Below are positions 13,501 through 26,831 of a stretch of DNA of 64,000 nt, piece after piece (position 1 is the first letter of the stretch; every line of letters starts with the position of its first letter). Where the stretch lies: NCBI GenBank assembly GCA_038501785.1, contig JBAMJR010000195.1, forward strand, positions 124,001-188,000, read 5' to 3'. Origin of the DNA: Myoxocephalus aenaeus (Eukaryota; Chordata; Actinopteri; Perciformes; Cottidae). A program made the translations under genes and the position numbers. The notes beneath the pieces are model-generated. The model was not told the origin of the DNA and made no database searches. It saw only the letters and a list, made by a program, of their open reading frames with translations.

Positions 13501-16500
13501 GCCAGTCATATTCACACATTATTCATTTTGCTTAGGGACATTGACAGCTTGCTCTGCAATTCTAATGACCTGAATTTAAAGTAGCAGCCGAGTTAATCAC
13601 ACACTGTTCTCTCTACTTGTTATGCTGCTTTAAAATAGTCAGTCCATAACTACTGGCTCTGGTTGACCTGAAAACAGACAGACGTTTTGGATAATTACAC
13701 AAACTGTTGCAATTTCAGCAGACAGTCTAGATGTTGTGGATTTAAAAAGGTAGTTTTCAGCTGACAGGTTAACTGCGACCGAATGACCAGCAGACTGTTA
13801 AGTGGCAGTAAACAAAAAAGTAGCAAAATAAAAATGTCTTTTTGCAGCTAAATGTCCTGTAATTTCCATTTAATTTCCATCTATTCTGTGATGAAGATAA
13901 ACTGAGAGCTAATTTTGGCAGTCTGGCTGGCAAGTGGCGTTGTTTAAGAACTACAAAAATAGAGTTACTCTTTACTTCACCTTTACAATGAATAAAACAT
14001 TGTAATAGTGCACTTAATGGGGTTTATTCATCACAATAATGCATGAGATGACAATAATGTGACCGAATATCAGAGGTGGAAAGTAATATCACATTTAATT
14101 GAGTTCTGTACTTCAGTAATATTTTGGGGTACTTGTACTTCACTTTCCTTTTTATGCTACACTTAAACTACACTAGATGTCAGGAGGACATTCTTTTTTT
14201 TTTTTAAACTCCACATTTATTTGATAGATGTAGTTTCTTTTTCATTTTGATTAAGATCAGTTAAAGCTAACATTTTTCTGCAGAACAGGTCACTTTACTT
14301 TTGATACTTCAAGAACATTTAGCTGATAATAACTCAGTACTTTAATGAAGTAGCATTTTGAATTCAGGACTTGTACTAGTAATTAAGTATTTTTACATTC
14401 ATGTTTTGGTACTTTATGTTAGGTTAAAGGTTAGGTGAATATGCCGTGCCCCACTGCAAAAGATCATATTTTGTAATGAATTAAACTGTTTTTGTCCTTC
14501 AAAAAAAGTCGGCAATAACGCACCTCGTTCTGAGTGGAATTTTTGGCAAGTTTTCACAGCAACAAATACTTCATTCCTCGACACTGGATTTCCCTAGAAA
14601 AGAGAGAAAGAAAAACAAAGTTATTCTTTATTCAAAAAAGTGATCATAAGCATAAAATGGTAAAAAGTGCACAGGTGAACACAAACACAGTGTGTGAGCA
14701 TGGAATGTAATAGACTTAAAATCGAGTCGAGATGGCAAAATGAGGCTGACCAGAACAGTCAATGTATCAGACATGTTTCTTCCTTTTATTTCTCCCTGTT
14801 AAAGGGTTTTTCCTGCACTGATGTGAGGTCCCGGGACAGAAGATGTCATATGTGTACAGATTGTAAAGCCCTCTGAGGCCAATTTGTAATTTTGGGGTGT
14901 ATAAAATAAATGTAATTTCATTTAATACTTATATCCCTTTTGCGCTGAATTCCCAGTTCAGGTGTCACCTCTTATTTCAGATAATTATCAACATTAACGG
15001 AGATGTTATTACTTATTTCTAGCATTCATTTTATCTGCTACCTTTGCAGAAAAATAAATATAAACACCAGACACTGAAGATGCATAACACTACTAATTCC
15101 TGTAAGCACATGATACACGCTAGATTGTTCATTGATTTCTCTCCCTCTGTGGTTTCACCGCCGGAGGGCTTTTCTACAGTCACTTGCATGCTGAGCAACT
15201 GCAGTGGACCTCAACCCTCATGTGATGAGCACATCGGGTGTTTTATTTCTGGCTGAAGGGTGATGCACGATTGAGATAGCGTGCCACGAGAACAGATGAC
15301 AAAGTTGAGATTTTGTAATTTTAGTAGTTAGGAACTAGGGCAAAAACTAAAAGGGTGTGTAAAAGAGTGGGAAGAATCACTTTTATTCAATTCATATTTC
15401 TCAGTTAGTTGTGGGGCTAAAGAGCAGGTTAATGTTAAAAAAAAGGTTTCCTGCAATACCAGCTTATATTTGGTCATGTTCGTCTCCATTCTGGCATACG
15501 AAATAGTTTGTGCTCAAGATATAAGGTCTACTTAACTTTGTAATTCCTTCGAAAACATTATTACATATGCAGAAAATCTTTGTTCTATATTTCAGGTGTA
15601 CAGATATTATGATTTTTATCATTTCTGTCTTGTAGATGTACATTGTTTTGTGTACCATCTTTCTTCTGTTGCCTTTTGTCAAACAAATGCCGCATCCCAC
15701 CTCGCTGTCATTCGGTATTCAGACTGACTCACTGTTTGACATTAAGTAAGCCGGACAGATGAGTAATTATTGTGATTTGAGACGATAGATAAAAGAAGGA
15801 ACCCTGTAACATGTCCTTGATGTCCTACTTTTGATAATTACCTCCACCAAAATCTAGTCATGTCCACATTATTTATAAAAAAAGAATTAACCTTTATTTA
15901 TTCCTGAAAGTCTTTTTTTGCAGGAACACCCTAATTACATTTGCACAATCACACGCATTCATTCACCCCTGAAAGCTGCCCAGAACAACAACAGTGGGAT
16001 CTTCTGCCCGGTGAGCCATTGGAGTTAAAGGCCTTGCTCAAGTAGTGGGTAATAAGGAAGTGGCAAGCACCACTTTTTCACCACGTTCCCTAAGCAGATG
16101 CACTTTACTGGCAATTTTAAAGACGTCGCCCAAATACAGTGATGATGAATAGGAGTTGTACATACACAGTTGGGCAGGTAGGTTGTAAATGTTGTCGCAC
16201 AGTTGTCTCTCGTGTCTGTACAAAACTCTGGAACTGCAGTCAACTTTGGACCATTTCCTTCCTCCCAAATGTACAACGCAAGCTCGAAAAACAAAGACAG
16301 GCATGAAGACAACTACAAGCCTCAGGGGGAAACAGGTGAGACAATGGTTTGCAGAGACACATCACAAAGAGTTCACTTGGTTCCTCAAACAGTAATTCTC
16401 TTTAAAAAGAACAAAAGTATTCATAGTCTCATTCAGAAGTAGGGCAGTGCATGGACAATATAATAGTAGATCTAAAAGCTTCAGGCATAGAAAGCTTTTT

Positions 16501-18017
16501 AACAAAAGGCTAGCCAGTCGCTGGAGGAATATTACGTCTATCATTGTTATACGTCTTGCATTTCATCGAACACGAGGCTGATGAAGCTTTTCACAGCAGT
16601 TGTTGAGGCGCAAAGTAGAATGTAACCATAACAAAGTCTTAACAATAGTTGTCTATTTTAGTCAAAAGGCAAGAGATGACACACAGATTCACATCGCTCC
16701 TAGAAGGTTTCAAAGTACCTCGTGTTTCAAGTCGATAGTGAAGTCTGACTTCAGATGCTTATGTTGGATCCGCTCAGCGAGTCTGAAACACATGAAAGTG
16801 AAAGATGTTGAAAGAAGAGAAACAGCAGAATAGAAGTGGGAACTTTCCTTCATTGTATACGAGAATGCACATGAGCGAGTCAAAGTAATGGAAGTTCTGA
16901 GTCGTTGGTTTGGTTCAGCAATCCCTTTGAATACTGTTTTGTGTTTTCTGCATAAAAAATAAATAGCAAAAGCTCCATATTTGAAAGATTGGGTGGATGC
17001 AGTAGCAGAAGTGATTGAATCAATGCTCAATAGATTAAAAGGTGCCTCTGAAGAAGGGACTTTAAATTGACCTTTTAAAAGGTCGATATAAAAATCAATG
17101 GAGTGCTTGTAAGATGTCAAGCATAGACAAAAAATATGACTGTGGATGACATCTTTTCTTTTCATGCATTGTGGACTGTATGTGCTACTTGTTCTTATCC
17201 CTTTAATTTGGGTTTCTACACCATGTCTGGTATTACTGGTATTACTGTCTACCATCATCATGCTGAAATGATATGAAGGCTTTCCTGCTGCCGCGGTAAA
17301 ATAGTTTCTTCCCAAAAAAATTACAAGAAAGGAGAGAAACACATCAGTGACACATTCATGCGCACACACCTCTGGAGCAGCGGCGTGCTGAGAGCCCAGC
17401 CTGCTGCAGGGTCAGGGTAACTAAAGGAACTGGGGTCTTCAGAGAACGCATAGTGGTGGATAATGGAGGCCTCGTTGTCATGGAGACGCTTACCCAAAAA
17501 CCATTCCTCAGAGTTGAAAAAAGGTGTACGGGGCAGGGTGATATCAAAAGAAAGTTGATTAGTTATAATGCATCAGTGCAGGAAACTAGATCACCATAAA
17601 TCCATTCATTTAGCAAAAAGGGCTGTATGTATATTACATGTAGTCAGGGTCTCACCTCCTGGACTTCATATCTGTGGAGGACCTTCAGCAGATTAGGCAG
17701 TGAGACGCTGGTTTCCTCCTCGATGAAGAAAAACCAAGATGCTGATTGGCCATACATGGCAGAGAGACTGGAAAAATCCACACAAAGTCATTCACTTTAT
17801 TGCATTTATTCAGTCATTACAGCTCAATTCAATTAAATCTATAAATCTTATTGAATCTGATTGGATTAATTTGTTCATCATCTCCATATGTGTGTATAAG
17901 ACTCACTTAGGAAGCAAAGGGATGATAATCCAATTCCTTTCATACTCTAACAGCTCATGGAGAAGAAGAACAACTGGATCTCCCTGCATGAAACAAAACA
18001 ATTTAATTAGAAAACGT

Positions 18018-18068
<51 letters not shown>

Positions 18069-20190
18069 ACCTGAGGGATCGGCGATGAGAGTAAACAACA
18101 ATGAGGTCAGACTGGCATGTTGTGCACAAAATAAAAAAAGAACAGAAATACGCCAATTAAATTTTACGAGTAAAACCAAAAACAAAGAAATGAGAACTGT
18201 GGTTTGCAGAAAATATTTTTTGATTGACCAAAAGTATTCTTTGCTATGTTCTAATATTCCATGAGAAATGAAACAAGAAGTCTACTATATTGAGTGACTC
18301 CTTGAGACAGGCTCCACTGACATGATCTTCCCAGGTGGGCGTCGACTGGCGAGGCCTTGATCAACAACATGTGGAGGAACAACATGTATGCATTCTGCTG
18401 TTTGGAGGTTCATACAGTTCTGGGTGTAGTTCTGACAATGGCGTGCTAGAAAGGAGGGCAGGGGAAGGGGTTGATTTAGAGGCGCTTGTTTTATGACTTC
18501 CTCCTCTCTAAGTGACTCGTACAGAAGAACTAACAAATCTCGTCCACGCAGCCATTGCCGCTGACAGAGACACAGACTTTGACATGATTAATGTAAGTAT
18601 GGCCATAAATAGGATTAAAGTGAATGTCAGTGTCTTCAGGCAGAGAACAAGTCCCTCATCAGTTACATCCATGTTTAACTCAGGTGCCAAAGGGTAACCG
18701 AAAGCAAAGTTAATTGTTTTTTTTATTTATGACAATGACACAAAGTTGAGGCGACTGAAACAATATAATGATGTCAATACAACAGAACGGTCATTTAGCT
18801 ACGCATTGCACTGCATCATTCAGAGAGGTGTTTATCATTTAGCCTGCACTCATTGACATAAATGAAGTGGACAAAATAATAGAACACACCTCTCAGTATA
18901 ACGCAATACAATTCAACAGCGCCTCAAACAGCAACCTTTTTAAATGACGACTCAACATCTTGCTAAAATGGTTTCAACAAATACTGACCTTTATAACTTT
19001 CATAAAAGCAGGATTTGTTTCGACTACATTAGTTTAAGCAAGGTGTGCTGTGTCTAATAAATGTGACTGAAAAGTGACATTTCAGAGTTAAGAAAAAGAT
19101 AAATGAAGGAATCCTTCACAGCCAGTCATCCTCTAACCATACGAGGAATACAAATAATAAACAAACTACGGTAGTTTTTTTAACTTTTTGCAAAATATTC
19201 GTATTGGCTTTTAAATCAAAATGCTGACTTTATTACTCTAGTTGAAAAGTATCACTAAAGTTATTACAATTCAACCTGAGGAGACATGAATGAAGATACA
19301 AAATGTCTTGGCAGTCCATCCGCCATGTGTTAAGATATTTCAGGACCAAAGTGTTGACTCAGCAGATTAACTTCATCATCTCTAGAGTCGCGCCTCTATC
19401 TGAAATCTGAATGTTTCAACTGTCGCATGTGTCCATGTAAAGCTACAGTTAATGCAAAATAATACAATGTTTTATCAGACATCATGTGTGTGATAAAACA
19501 TTGTATTATTTCAGTTTAAGTCACGATGAACACAACGTTTTGGTAGTGTCCTGTACAGCATATAATGTTGACAAAATAGTATGGTTACATTCCCAAACAA
19601 ATACCCACACATTGAAAATTCACAAGCAAGCGCACCTCTTCTCAGGTCTCAGGTTCTCCGGTGTAAAATGCTGTAATTACCACCTTCTGTTCGGGTTGCA
19701 TTAAGATGTGGGTGAAACGAGCTGAGCAGAGCAGTGGCGTCATAATGAGGTTGGATGATGAGGCACTGGTGTGATGAATTAAAAGCCTATACTGACGGCC
19801 AGTAACCAAACGGCCCTGTGACAAGGCTATACATTTTTTTTATCTATCCCTTTAAATCCAGGATGCGGAAAAGTTGTGCATATGAATCTGTGTAAACAGA
19901 TTATTAAAACTGAGGTACTGCTGCTCATATTTTGGCTACATCATACCCGAGATCCATGATATATACTGTATGTCAAAAACCCATTCAATGTAAAAACAGC
20001 CATATGTCAGTCAGACAACAAGCCGCCAACATGCAAGAGTTGACCGTTAATCCTCGCCTCCATTAAAAATAAGCACCTGGTTATAATGTCAGTCAAAACA
20101 AGCATGACGCACAAGCTGCCCTCATTGAAAACAGCTTGCTACAATTATGGTCCAGCTGTGATAAACATCACTCAACTACCTCACTGTGAC

Positions 20191-20228
<38 letters not shown>

Positions 20229-23200
20229 TGATTGTAGACATCTTAACATGCTAATCAGGAAACTTTTCTCTTATCAGCACTTTCAGAAGAGGCAGTAGCC
20301 GTTTTCACAGCATGCAAATCTGATTTTATATTCATTTTTATATTTGATACAACCGCTCTCTATTCCCACAAAAATATTCCTTTATTCAGTTGCGAGACAG
20401 ACGTTTTTGTGAATTCTGTTGAATTATTATGAATGAGCGCTACTGGAGAAACATTATTTTCAGCTTTGTCAATACGCATGCCACTAGTTGCATGAATAAT
20501 GTTTCTCTTGAATGTTGTGTATATCTCTTTTCCTTTCCAAAACTCTTATTCTCTTCTGAAATGATGTTCTCAGACATAGTGGACCGTGGCAACCCCTAAA
20601 GAGCCTCTTCATTTTTATACATTAATATATATTTTGCAAATAATACAATTTGATGAAATTGGTTATCATGTTATAAATGCTGTGTGTAAATGCTCTAATG
20701 CTACTTATAATCACATCCAGTTTTACTGATCTGACATTTAATTATTGATCATATCACATTTACATCTCTAATGATCTCCATATGCCTGTCATCTCAGGAA
20801 TGTCCATATGCCTGTCATCTCATTTTACTGGGGTCTATAATAAATCAGTTTTCACAGCTGCTCTGCAGGCACATATTAGTAAATAATTTCAGTATGACAG
20901 AGCTTGGTTCGGGAGAGGAGATCTAAGGCAAGGAGGACACCTATTGGTACCAATGTAATACCACAGCAGCGCAAAACTGTCAAGTCAATCCCAAAAAGTC
21001 ACTGACTACACATTCAAAAGGAAACTGCTTACAGCATTCTTGCATGGATACAGAAGACATGTTGACACATTTTTGAGCCCTTAATGCTGCTCCTGAACAA
21101 AAAACAGAACTGCTGCTTGAAAATCTGCCTCAAGCTTTATAATTACTAAGTCATGTACCTCATCTGAAGGCACCACATAAAAAATGGTAAGCAATTTACT
21201 TCAGAATCATATTTTGTTGTATTTGTTGAAATTCTCTTCACATCCCGACAGCAATCAAAAAATCAAAAGCTATCTGTTGCTGTAATAAGCCCAATCATTT
21301 GGATGGTCGACCTGCAAATTAGGTATTTTTACGTTCTTACATGAGGTATGTGAATATGTAAAGCGATGACAATGATGCGCTGCGCTCCTCTCCCAGTCGC
21401 TCTCTCATCCTCCAAAGTAGCCGACCTCAGCTTTAAGGAGCACAGGTGCTTATGTATACTTCTTTCTGAAATATGGCCCAAAGCCAAGATCTAAACCCAG
21501 CAACGGGGCTAATCCAGCGCCTGCCAGATGTTACCTGTCCCAGCTCAGCTGCCTGCTGAAGAATCTCCACCTTCCTCTGACCACCTCGGCGGGCATGGAA
21601 GGAGTTCCTCTGACTCTGGATCACTATCACCACGTCCGACAATCCTAAGAAAAACAGGCACAGAAAAGGCAAGGCAAGTTTATTTGTATAGCACATTTCA
21701 ACAACAAGGCGATTCAAAGTGCTTCACATAAAACCATTAAAAGCATCAAAACATAATGCAGAAGAAAACGAGATTTAAAAACAATTAAGAACATTCATTT
21801 TAAAACGTTAAAAAAAAACTGTAAAAAAGCAAAGAATAGAATAAAAGTTGCAGTGCAGTGTGTCATGGTAGCGATGACAAATTAGAAAGCTCAACGAGAC
21901 GTGATGATGCAATAAAACAGGGCATTTGTGAAATACACTTATTTGGTTTCTTGCCAGGTAAACCTCACAGTGATGACAAATGGTAACTGGACTGTGCTCG
22001 TATCGCTCGTCTTCTGAGCGCTCAAAGCGCTTTAACACCACATGCCATCATTCACCCATTCACACCCATTCACACCCAGTTGGCAGTGGCTAACATGCAA
22101 GGTGCCACCTGCCCATCAGGACCTTAACTCACCATTCACACCCATTCAAACACCAGCTACAGGAGCAATTCGTGGTTTAGTGTTTTGCCCAACTTACCAC
22201 TGAGCCATAGTCGCCCCTAACAAGACACAACGTCATCGCCCCCGACCATGAAACTGTCCCACACATAAAACTTCAACTTAGCGTTTTTAAGCTTCAGTTT
22301 TCTTTTTCTTTTATATGCAACAAATACTTGATTTTCTTTCCTGAACTGTGTGTCACTGACCATCTGCAGTCAAATCCCTCACTCACCAATAGAGCGGTGT
22401 GGTGTGTGCTCCTGGGGCTCTGCTGCCTGCGGGGAGTCAAGAGGGATTCTCGTTAAGTCTGACACACACTGCTGAGCCACATGATGAAGCATAATCACAG
22501 CAAGAATCTGGGCGTGGCACTTACATGAGCACGGCCTGTACATTTGTCTTCAGCAGAGGCACCTTGAGGAGGTGAGAAGGAACATTACATCATCAAAATG
22601 CATGTATTAGTTATGCCGGCATGAATAGCCAATTCATCTTTCAGTCGATTTGACGATCAACAGATCAACGGATAATCAATATACGGCAGAAGTCGTACGT
22701 CAAGCAAAAATGTTTGTCTGTTTTGAATCATTTGTAATAGTTTTTGGACTGAATACGCAATTTTGAGCTTGGAATAAGTAGCCCATTAATAAGCAAATAT
22801 TTCTATGTCAAAATTATTGTCTTCACTTTAAACATTAGTGCAGCAAGTTTAATCTATATATTCATATAATAAAGCATAAACGGCACCAATTTGCCAACTT
22901 TTAACATCCTGACACATCTTTCAGACCATGGCATGTAATTGTGTAAGTACCCCCAGCAGTAGCAGATTCAACGCAGCAGTCGAGTTATTTCTGCACCTCT
23001 TATCACTCCCAACGAGATATAACCGAGACTTTGAAACCATGACCCCTGAAAGCAGACTTTGAAATTGAGAGCCCCATTAAAGCCGTTAAAGTGTGTAGAA
23101 TGCAGCCATCACATAGGTCATTAATTACACCTGTGCCTTTTCATATAAAAAGGTGAAAAAGGTTGATAGCAATAACATGAAGGTCTATGACAATACTAAC

Positions 23201-24923
23201 AATATGATATGCGTTTGTTAAAACATTTGATTATAAATCCAGGTCTTAAACAGGTTACACTTTTTAGTTTCTAGTTTAAATGCCCTGCACACTCATGTCA
23301 CACCCCCACAGGTGTTTTCAATACTTTACCTGATTAGACCTCAGGAATCTGTTGGCCTGTACAGACTGTGCTTGATTGACATCCCCCTAGACTTGTTTCT
23401 CCTGTTAGCTCAGGACAACCTGCACGTTAATCACTCATCAGCAATGTACTTCAGAGTTTGGTGACATATTAAATGCCAAATCATAAATCTGAGCAGAGAC
23501 CTAATTAGCCATAGGTGCGCAGGGCTTTTCATATTTACATGATTGCTAGCTGACATTCAATGGCACACAATTATATTGACGCAAATGACCTGCACGTTTT
23601 AGTCATAATTCATTGAAAAGAAAAGGGGACAATAATTCCACAGGGTTACAGACAAATTATAGGTTGAATTTCACTTCAAGCTAAATCAGCATGGGCTTTT
23701 ATTTAATTCACAAGCATCTTCATAAAAGCTTCCGTTTAATTCTATCAGTGCATTATTCTACAGGAGGCATAATTGCAACTGTAAAAAAAATGTTGACATC
23801 AAATATTTGATTACCTTTACGTGCATGGCCGTTTGGGTTTTACGTTATCTGAAAGTTAGCGATGCGGAACTTGTTTGTACTTTTAAAAGTTTTGATGCCA
23901 TTTATTATCACGCTAGGGCGCATCTGCTCTGCTCTCTCTGGGGCTGAGCTCCTCCACACACACGCACACGCACACGCACGCACGCCGCGGTGGTCAAGGG
24001 AACCTGGTGAAATGGCTTGCAAGTAAAAAGCCAATACTTTATCAATATTGTGAAAATGTAAAACGAAAGTTAAACCGAATTCGAAGACAGAGGACAGGGG
24101 GAATGACTGATATGATGTCTGTGTTCTTCATTCTTTATAAAACTTAATCCAGAAATGTTATTGTATTGTTTGTTTCCAGTGAGACATTAATTACTTTATA
24201 TTGTGACTTTGCTGTTGTAAAAATAACTGTTGCTGCTCTAGAAACAATATTGAGCTATATCTAAATTATAAATAACGTATAATTATGTTCTGAATGTATT
24301 TGTTTTAACAATCGTATACCTGTTTGTTTTAATAACTATTTAGTCAAGACAATAAGTACTGATAGGATCCTAAAGATACCTATCCCTACCTGTAGGCCAC
24401 TGTAGTTCTCCGACAGGGCTTGAAAAGAGGGCTGAGCTGAAGGGTATAGTCCCACAAACCACTGATGCCACTAAAACTTACACATTGTCCCTTTAAACAG
24501 CCTCTTGTTTACAAGCCTCATACGGTCGCCTTCATTTGTGGTGTGTCAAGTTATCGACTATTAGCTGTAAATCCCCGTGCATTTTGAGTTTCAAAATAAA
24601 GCTAAAATACTCAATATTTTTATAAACCAAGGACCACGCTGTCACTGACGAATAACTTCAGTGTTTATTTTTTGGAGTAAATACGTCTATTGATACATTT
24701 TCCAAAATGGAATGCGCTCAATCTCTTCTACAATTATTATTAACTAACCTTACTTTGAAGGCCAAATCGATCGACTTCCGGTATGTGTCAACCTGCCTGA
24801 CGCAGTGTATCCTGCTTAGTGCTAACGGTTTAGCTAACGGTATCGGTATCGGCCCCACTTACCAAGCCAGAGAAGGAGCACAGCGACCAGTTTGCATCCG
24901 TTCACCACATTATGGTGTGGCAT
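9994..24923 (-). CDS. b3glct: Beta-1,3-glucosyltransferase (fringe-type, ER)
   Basis: This enzyme adds glucose to O-fucose on thrombospondin type 1 repeats in the ER. Fifteen coding exons, listed 5' to 3': 24863-24923, 22525-22562, 22387-22426, 21535-21644, 17907-17983, 17656-17767, 17370-17506, 16719-16782, 16166-16282, 14524-14593, 13148-13261, 12392-12491, 11939-12049, 10584-10728, 9994-10119. All junctions keep frame and sum to 1422 nt (473 aa; human 498). Exon 1 encodes a hydrophobic signal peptide (VAVLLLWL). Exon 4 has IQSQRNSFHARR, exon 6 SWFFFIEEET, exon 8 SDFTIDLKHE. The C-terminal catalytic domain has the metal-binding DDD at residues 341-343, CRCYSDDAPDDMVLG at 400-414, and FHKHWNIDPV at 448-457. 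The protein ends RVEL, like an ER-retention tail. The donor after exon 7 (gtgtgtg) is weak. The upstream neighbour is medag, with its 5' end facing this gene's 5' end. Confidence 0.95.
10536..10576. repeat. (GT)n followed by 13 G, beside a splice donor
   Basis: GT repeat at 10536-10564, then a run of 13 G to 10576. The run ends seven bases from the edge of b3glct exon 14 (10584). Read on the gene strand, the donor GTAGGGA is followed at once by C13 and (AC)n. Confidence 0.95.
12392..12491 (-). CDS. b3glct: b3glct exon 12, DDD catalytic motif
   Basis: The exon begins GHCGKTFAIL and contains LLIVDDDTLI, the DxD-type metal/UDP-sugar binding segment of fringe-family glycosyltransferases. It is followed by a good donor (GTAACTG on the minus strand). 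Frame and order agree with exons 11 and 13. Confidence 0.94.
14066..14405. repeat. Dispersed repeat with 'acttgtacttcac' motifs
   Basis: AT-rich b3glct intron segment starting gaggtggaaagtaat and rich in gtacttgtacttcac and actttacttttgatact. From general familiarity this resembles a short DNA-transposon-type repeat very common in fish genomes. A related copy in the other orientation lies at 26680-26830. The ends are approximate. Confidence 0.5.
14790..14915 (+). repeat. LINE-like 3' tail remnant
   Basis: The segment with gtacagattgtaaagccctc followed by tgaggccaatttgtaattttgg and gtataaaataaatg resembles the recurrent 3' tail of fish non-LTR retrotransposons. It sits in a b3glct intron. The identity is from memory and the family is not assigned. 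Confidence 0.45.
18019..18067. repeat. (GT)n microsatellite upstream of b3glct exon 5
   Basis: About 49 bases of GT. On the gene (minus) strand it is an (AC)n tract starting 35 bases upstream of the exon 5 acceptor (exon edge 17983), where the branch point and polypyrimidine tract are expected. Confidence 0.96.
20192..20226. repeat. (AC)n microsatellite
   Basis: About 35 bases of AC in the large intron between b3glct exons 4 and 5. Confidence 0.95.
20777..20822. repeat. Short direct repeat, 20 bp at 26-bp spacing
   Basis: The 20-mer tccatatgcctgtcatctca occurs at 20777-20796 and again at 20803-20822, in a b3glct intron. Confidence 0.95.
21665..21800 (+). repeat. Dispersed 'ggcaagtttatttgtatag' repeat
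   Basis: Starts aggcaaggcaagtttatttg, continues gtatagcacatttcaacaac and gcgattcaaagtgcttcac, then an A-rich tail. This word series is a familiar high-copy fish repeat tail (recalled, family not assigned). It begins just upstream of b3glct exon 4 on the gene strand. Confidence 0.55.
22021..22218 (-). repeat. SINE-like repeat (fragment)
   Basis: Contains cattcacccattcacaccc, ccacctgcccatcaggac, gtgttttgccca and ccactgagcc, in the same order as the better copy at 46926-47210. The two are the same dispersed family. This copy is in b3glct intron 3 and lacks a clear box B. Confidence 0.65.
23280..23800. promoter_or_regulatory. Possible conserved non-coding block in b3glct intron 1
   Basis: About 0.5 kb free of simple repeats and mobile-element words. 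It is dense in homeodomain-type cores (TAAT, ATTA), with E-box-like CAGGTG and GATTGACA words. This is only an impression of regulatory-type sequence; no alignment was possible. Confidence 0.2.
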
Positions 24924-26679
24924 GGTTCCCGTGGCATCTGTTTTACGTTTGATATCACCGTCTTTTCACGGCTAACTGGAGGAAATGGCTAGCGACATTC
25001 CCATACTGGCAGTCTGACTGAATGTTAGTACAGAGCTACAGTGACCTCTAGCGACCAGTGGTATACTACCTGCAGTTTAGTGTGCTGCTGTACACCAGGG
25101 TAATATTTTGTCCTGGTCATTCTGATATAATACATAATGTAAGTTATACTAACAGACAGTGTTTAGCCACGGTATATTCGCATAAAGTAGGACAGTTTTA
25201 TTTATACCTATCAGTTGTGGACCATCATTTATTTAAGTACAGTTTTGAGGTAATGATGTCATCATTGTTATTTTCGTTATAACATTACACAGAGCAATTA
25301 CCTCACTGCAGGTATTCGACAGCTAGCCTGTAGTTACAGAGAAGATCATTATTTTACACACAAATATGTACTATACACTAAGGGATGCAGTGCAAAATGT
25401 TTTGAGTCACTTATGGCTTTTGTGTCTTAACTTTAAGTTGTTTCTCATTTCAGAATAAATCTGAAAAAATGTTTTAAAAGTTGTAAATTTCTTAGTAAAG
25501 CGTGGACCGACTAAAAAGTAAATTCTGTATTGTTTAAGTGATAAGGACCATAATTGAGTATCCACATGACGGTTATTAAACACTTTGTAATATGTATTAT
25601 TCAAAATATCTGTCTTTTACTGACAAAATAAATGGTCATTATCATGGCAGAAGTCTAAGTTGTGCCACAAAGTTACTTTCCACACTTCCTCAATCCTGCA
25701 GATCAACAACATCTCTGTACTGATCTGAGAGCAGCTACAGAACACCTGTTGTCCTCATGTGCCCTCCACAGGGATGAGCGGAACCAAGATATCTAAACAA
25801 ATAAAGATAAGTTGGACTTTATAAGCTTTACAAATTGTGTTTTTCTGGGAAACTATTATGTTTACAGGGCAGGTACAGTTTACAATCTCATATGAGGAAG
25901 AGCTTCCCAAACGGGGCTGAAATAATTATTTCTCTTCTCAGCCATGAATACTGGTGGATACATTCAGAAAAAAATGAGTCAACGGTCTCCTGACCACTGA
26001 GTCTAAACATGGCCACACAAGTTAAACCGGCTGGTTCTGCTGTGAAACCACAGCTGTGAGTGTTCACATTTTTGTCCATATAAACTGAATTTTAGAAATC
26101 CAAAGGTCAGTGAGTCCGGTAAAGTTGGAAAGAGATTCACAGATCAACAAGCTACAACCTTCATTTTACAAAAACGGGTCGTTCTCCGAGCTGTACGGAT
26201 AACATTGTTCTCTATATGTCACGTTACCCTAAAAATGAAACTTAAATCTGTTTCAACTCTGCCGGTGTTCTGGATTAAAACCAAGGCAAAGTATCCTGAG
26301 ATCGCCAAAAAAGCATGAAAACCTGCTTTCATTTCCACATCCTGTCTTTGTGCAGCGCGTTATAAGTTAAGCAGTAGACTGGACTAAAGGTTTAGTTAGC
26401 AGTAGACTGGACATAACGAACACACTTTGGGTGTCGTTGTCTCCTGTCTCTCCGAGGTCGGACCCGGTCCGTGACAGTTTGGTCTTCACGTTACCGGCCC
26501 GTGACGCATAAAGGTTTGGGAGCGCTGGACTGAGGATGTAGAGGGCTAATGCAGAATATTGTGATTCGCAAAACCTGCTTCGTGGAGTCTGTGTTCCACC
26601 ACAGTCCCGGATGTGTTTTTCTTTCTTTCTAGAGATAGATTTGATTTTGTAGCGAGTAACGAAGGTTTCAGGGGAAATG

Positions 26680-26830
26680 TATCGGAGTAAAAGTATCAGT
26701 TTTCTTTGCAAAATGTAGTGAAGTAAAAGTAAAAGTAAACAGAAATATAAATAGTAAAGTAGAGTACAGATATCCCAAAAACTACTTAAGTACAGTAACG
26801 AAGTATTTCTACTTCGTTACTATACACCAC
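26680..26830. repeat. Dispersed repeat, relative of 14066-14405
   Basis: Contains agtgaagtaaaagtaaaagt, ctacttaagtacagtaacga, agtatttctacttcgttac and ends acaccactg. It reads like the other orientation of the repeat in the b3glct intron. It directly abuts the left arm of the inverted repeat that starts at 26832. Confidence 0.5.
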
Positions 26831-26831
26831 T

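Noticed and set aside
16710..17369. 219-codon open frame on the minus strand
   Set aside because: It contains b3glct exon 8 (16719-16782) and reads on into intron; only the exon part is coding.
26367..26711. 114-codon minus-strand frame before the inverted repeat
   Set aside because: No recognisable domain; its 5' part lies in a dispersed repeat.
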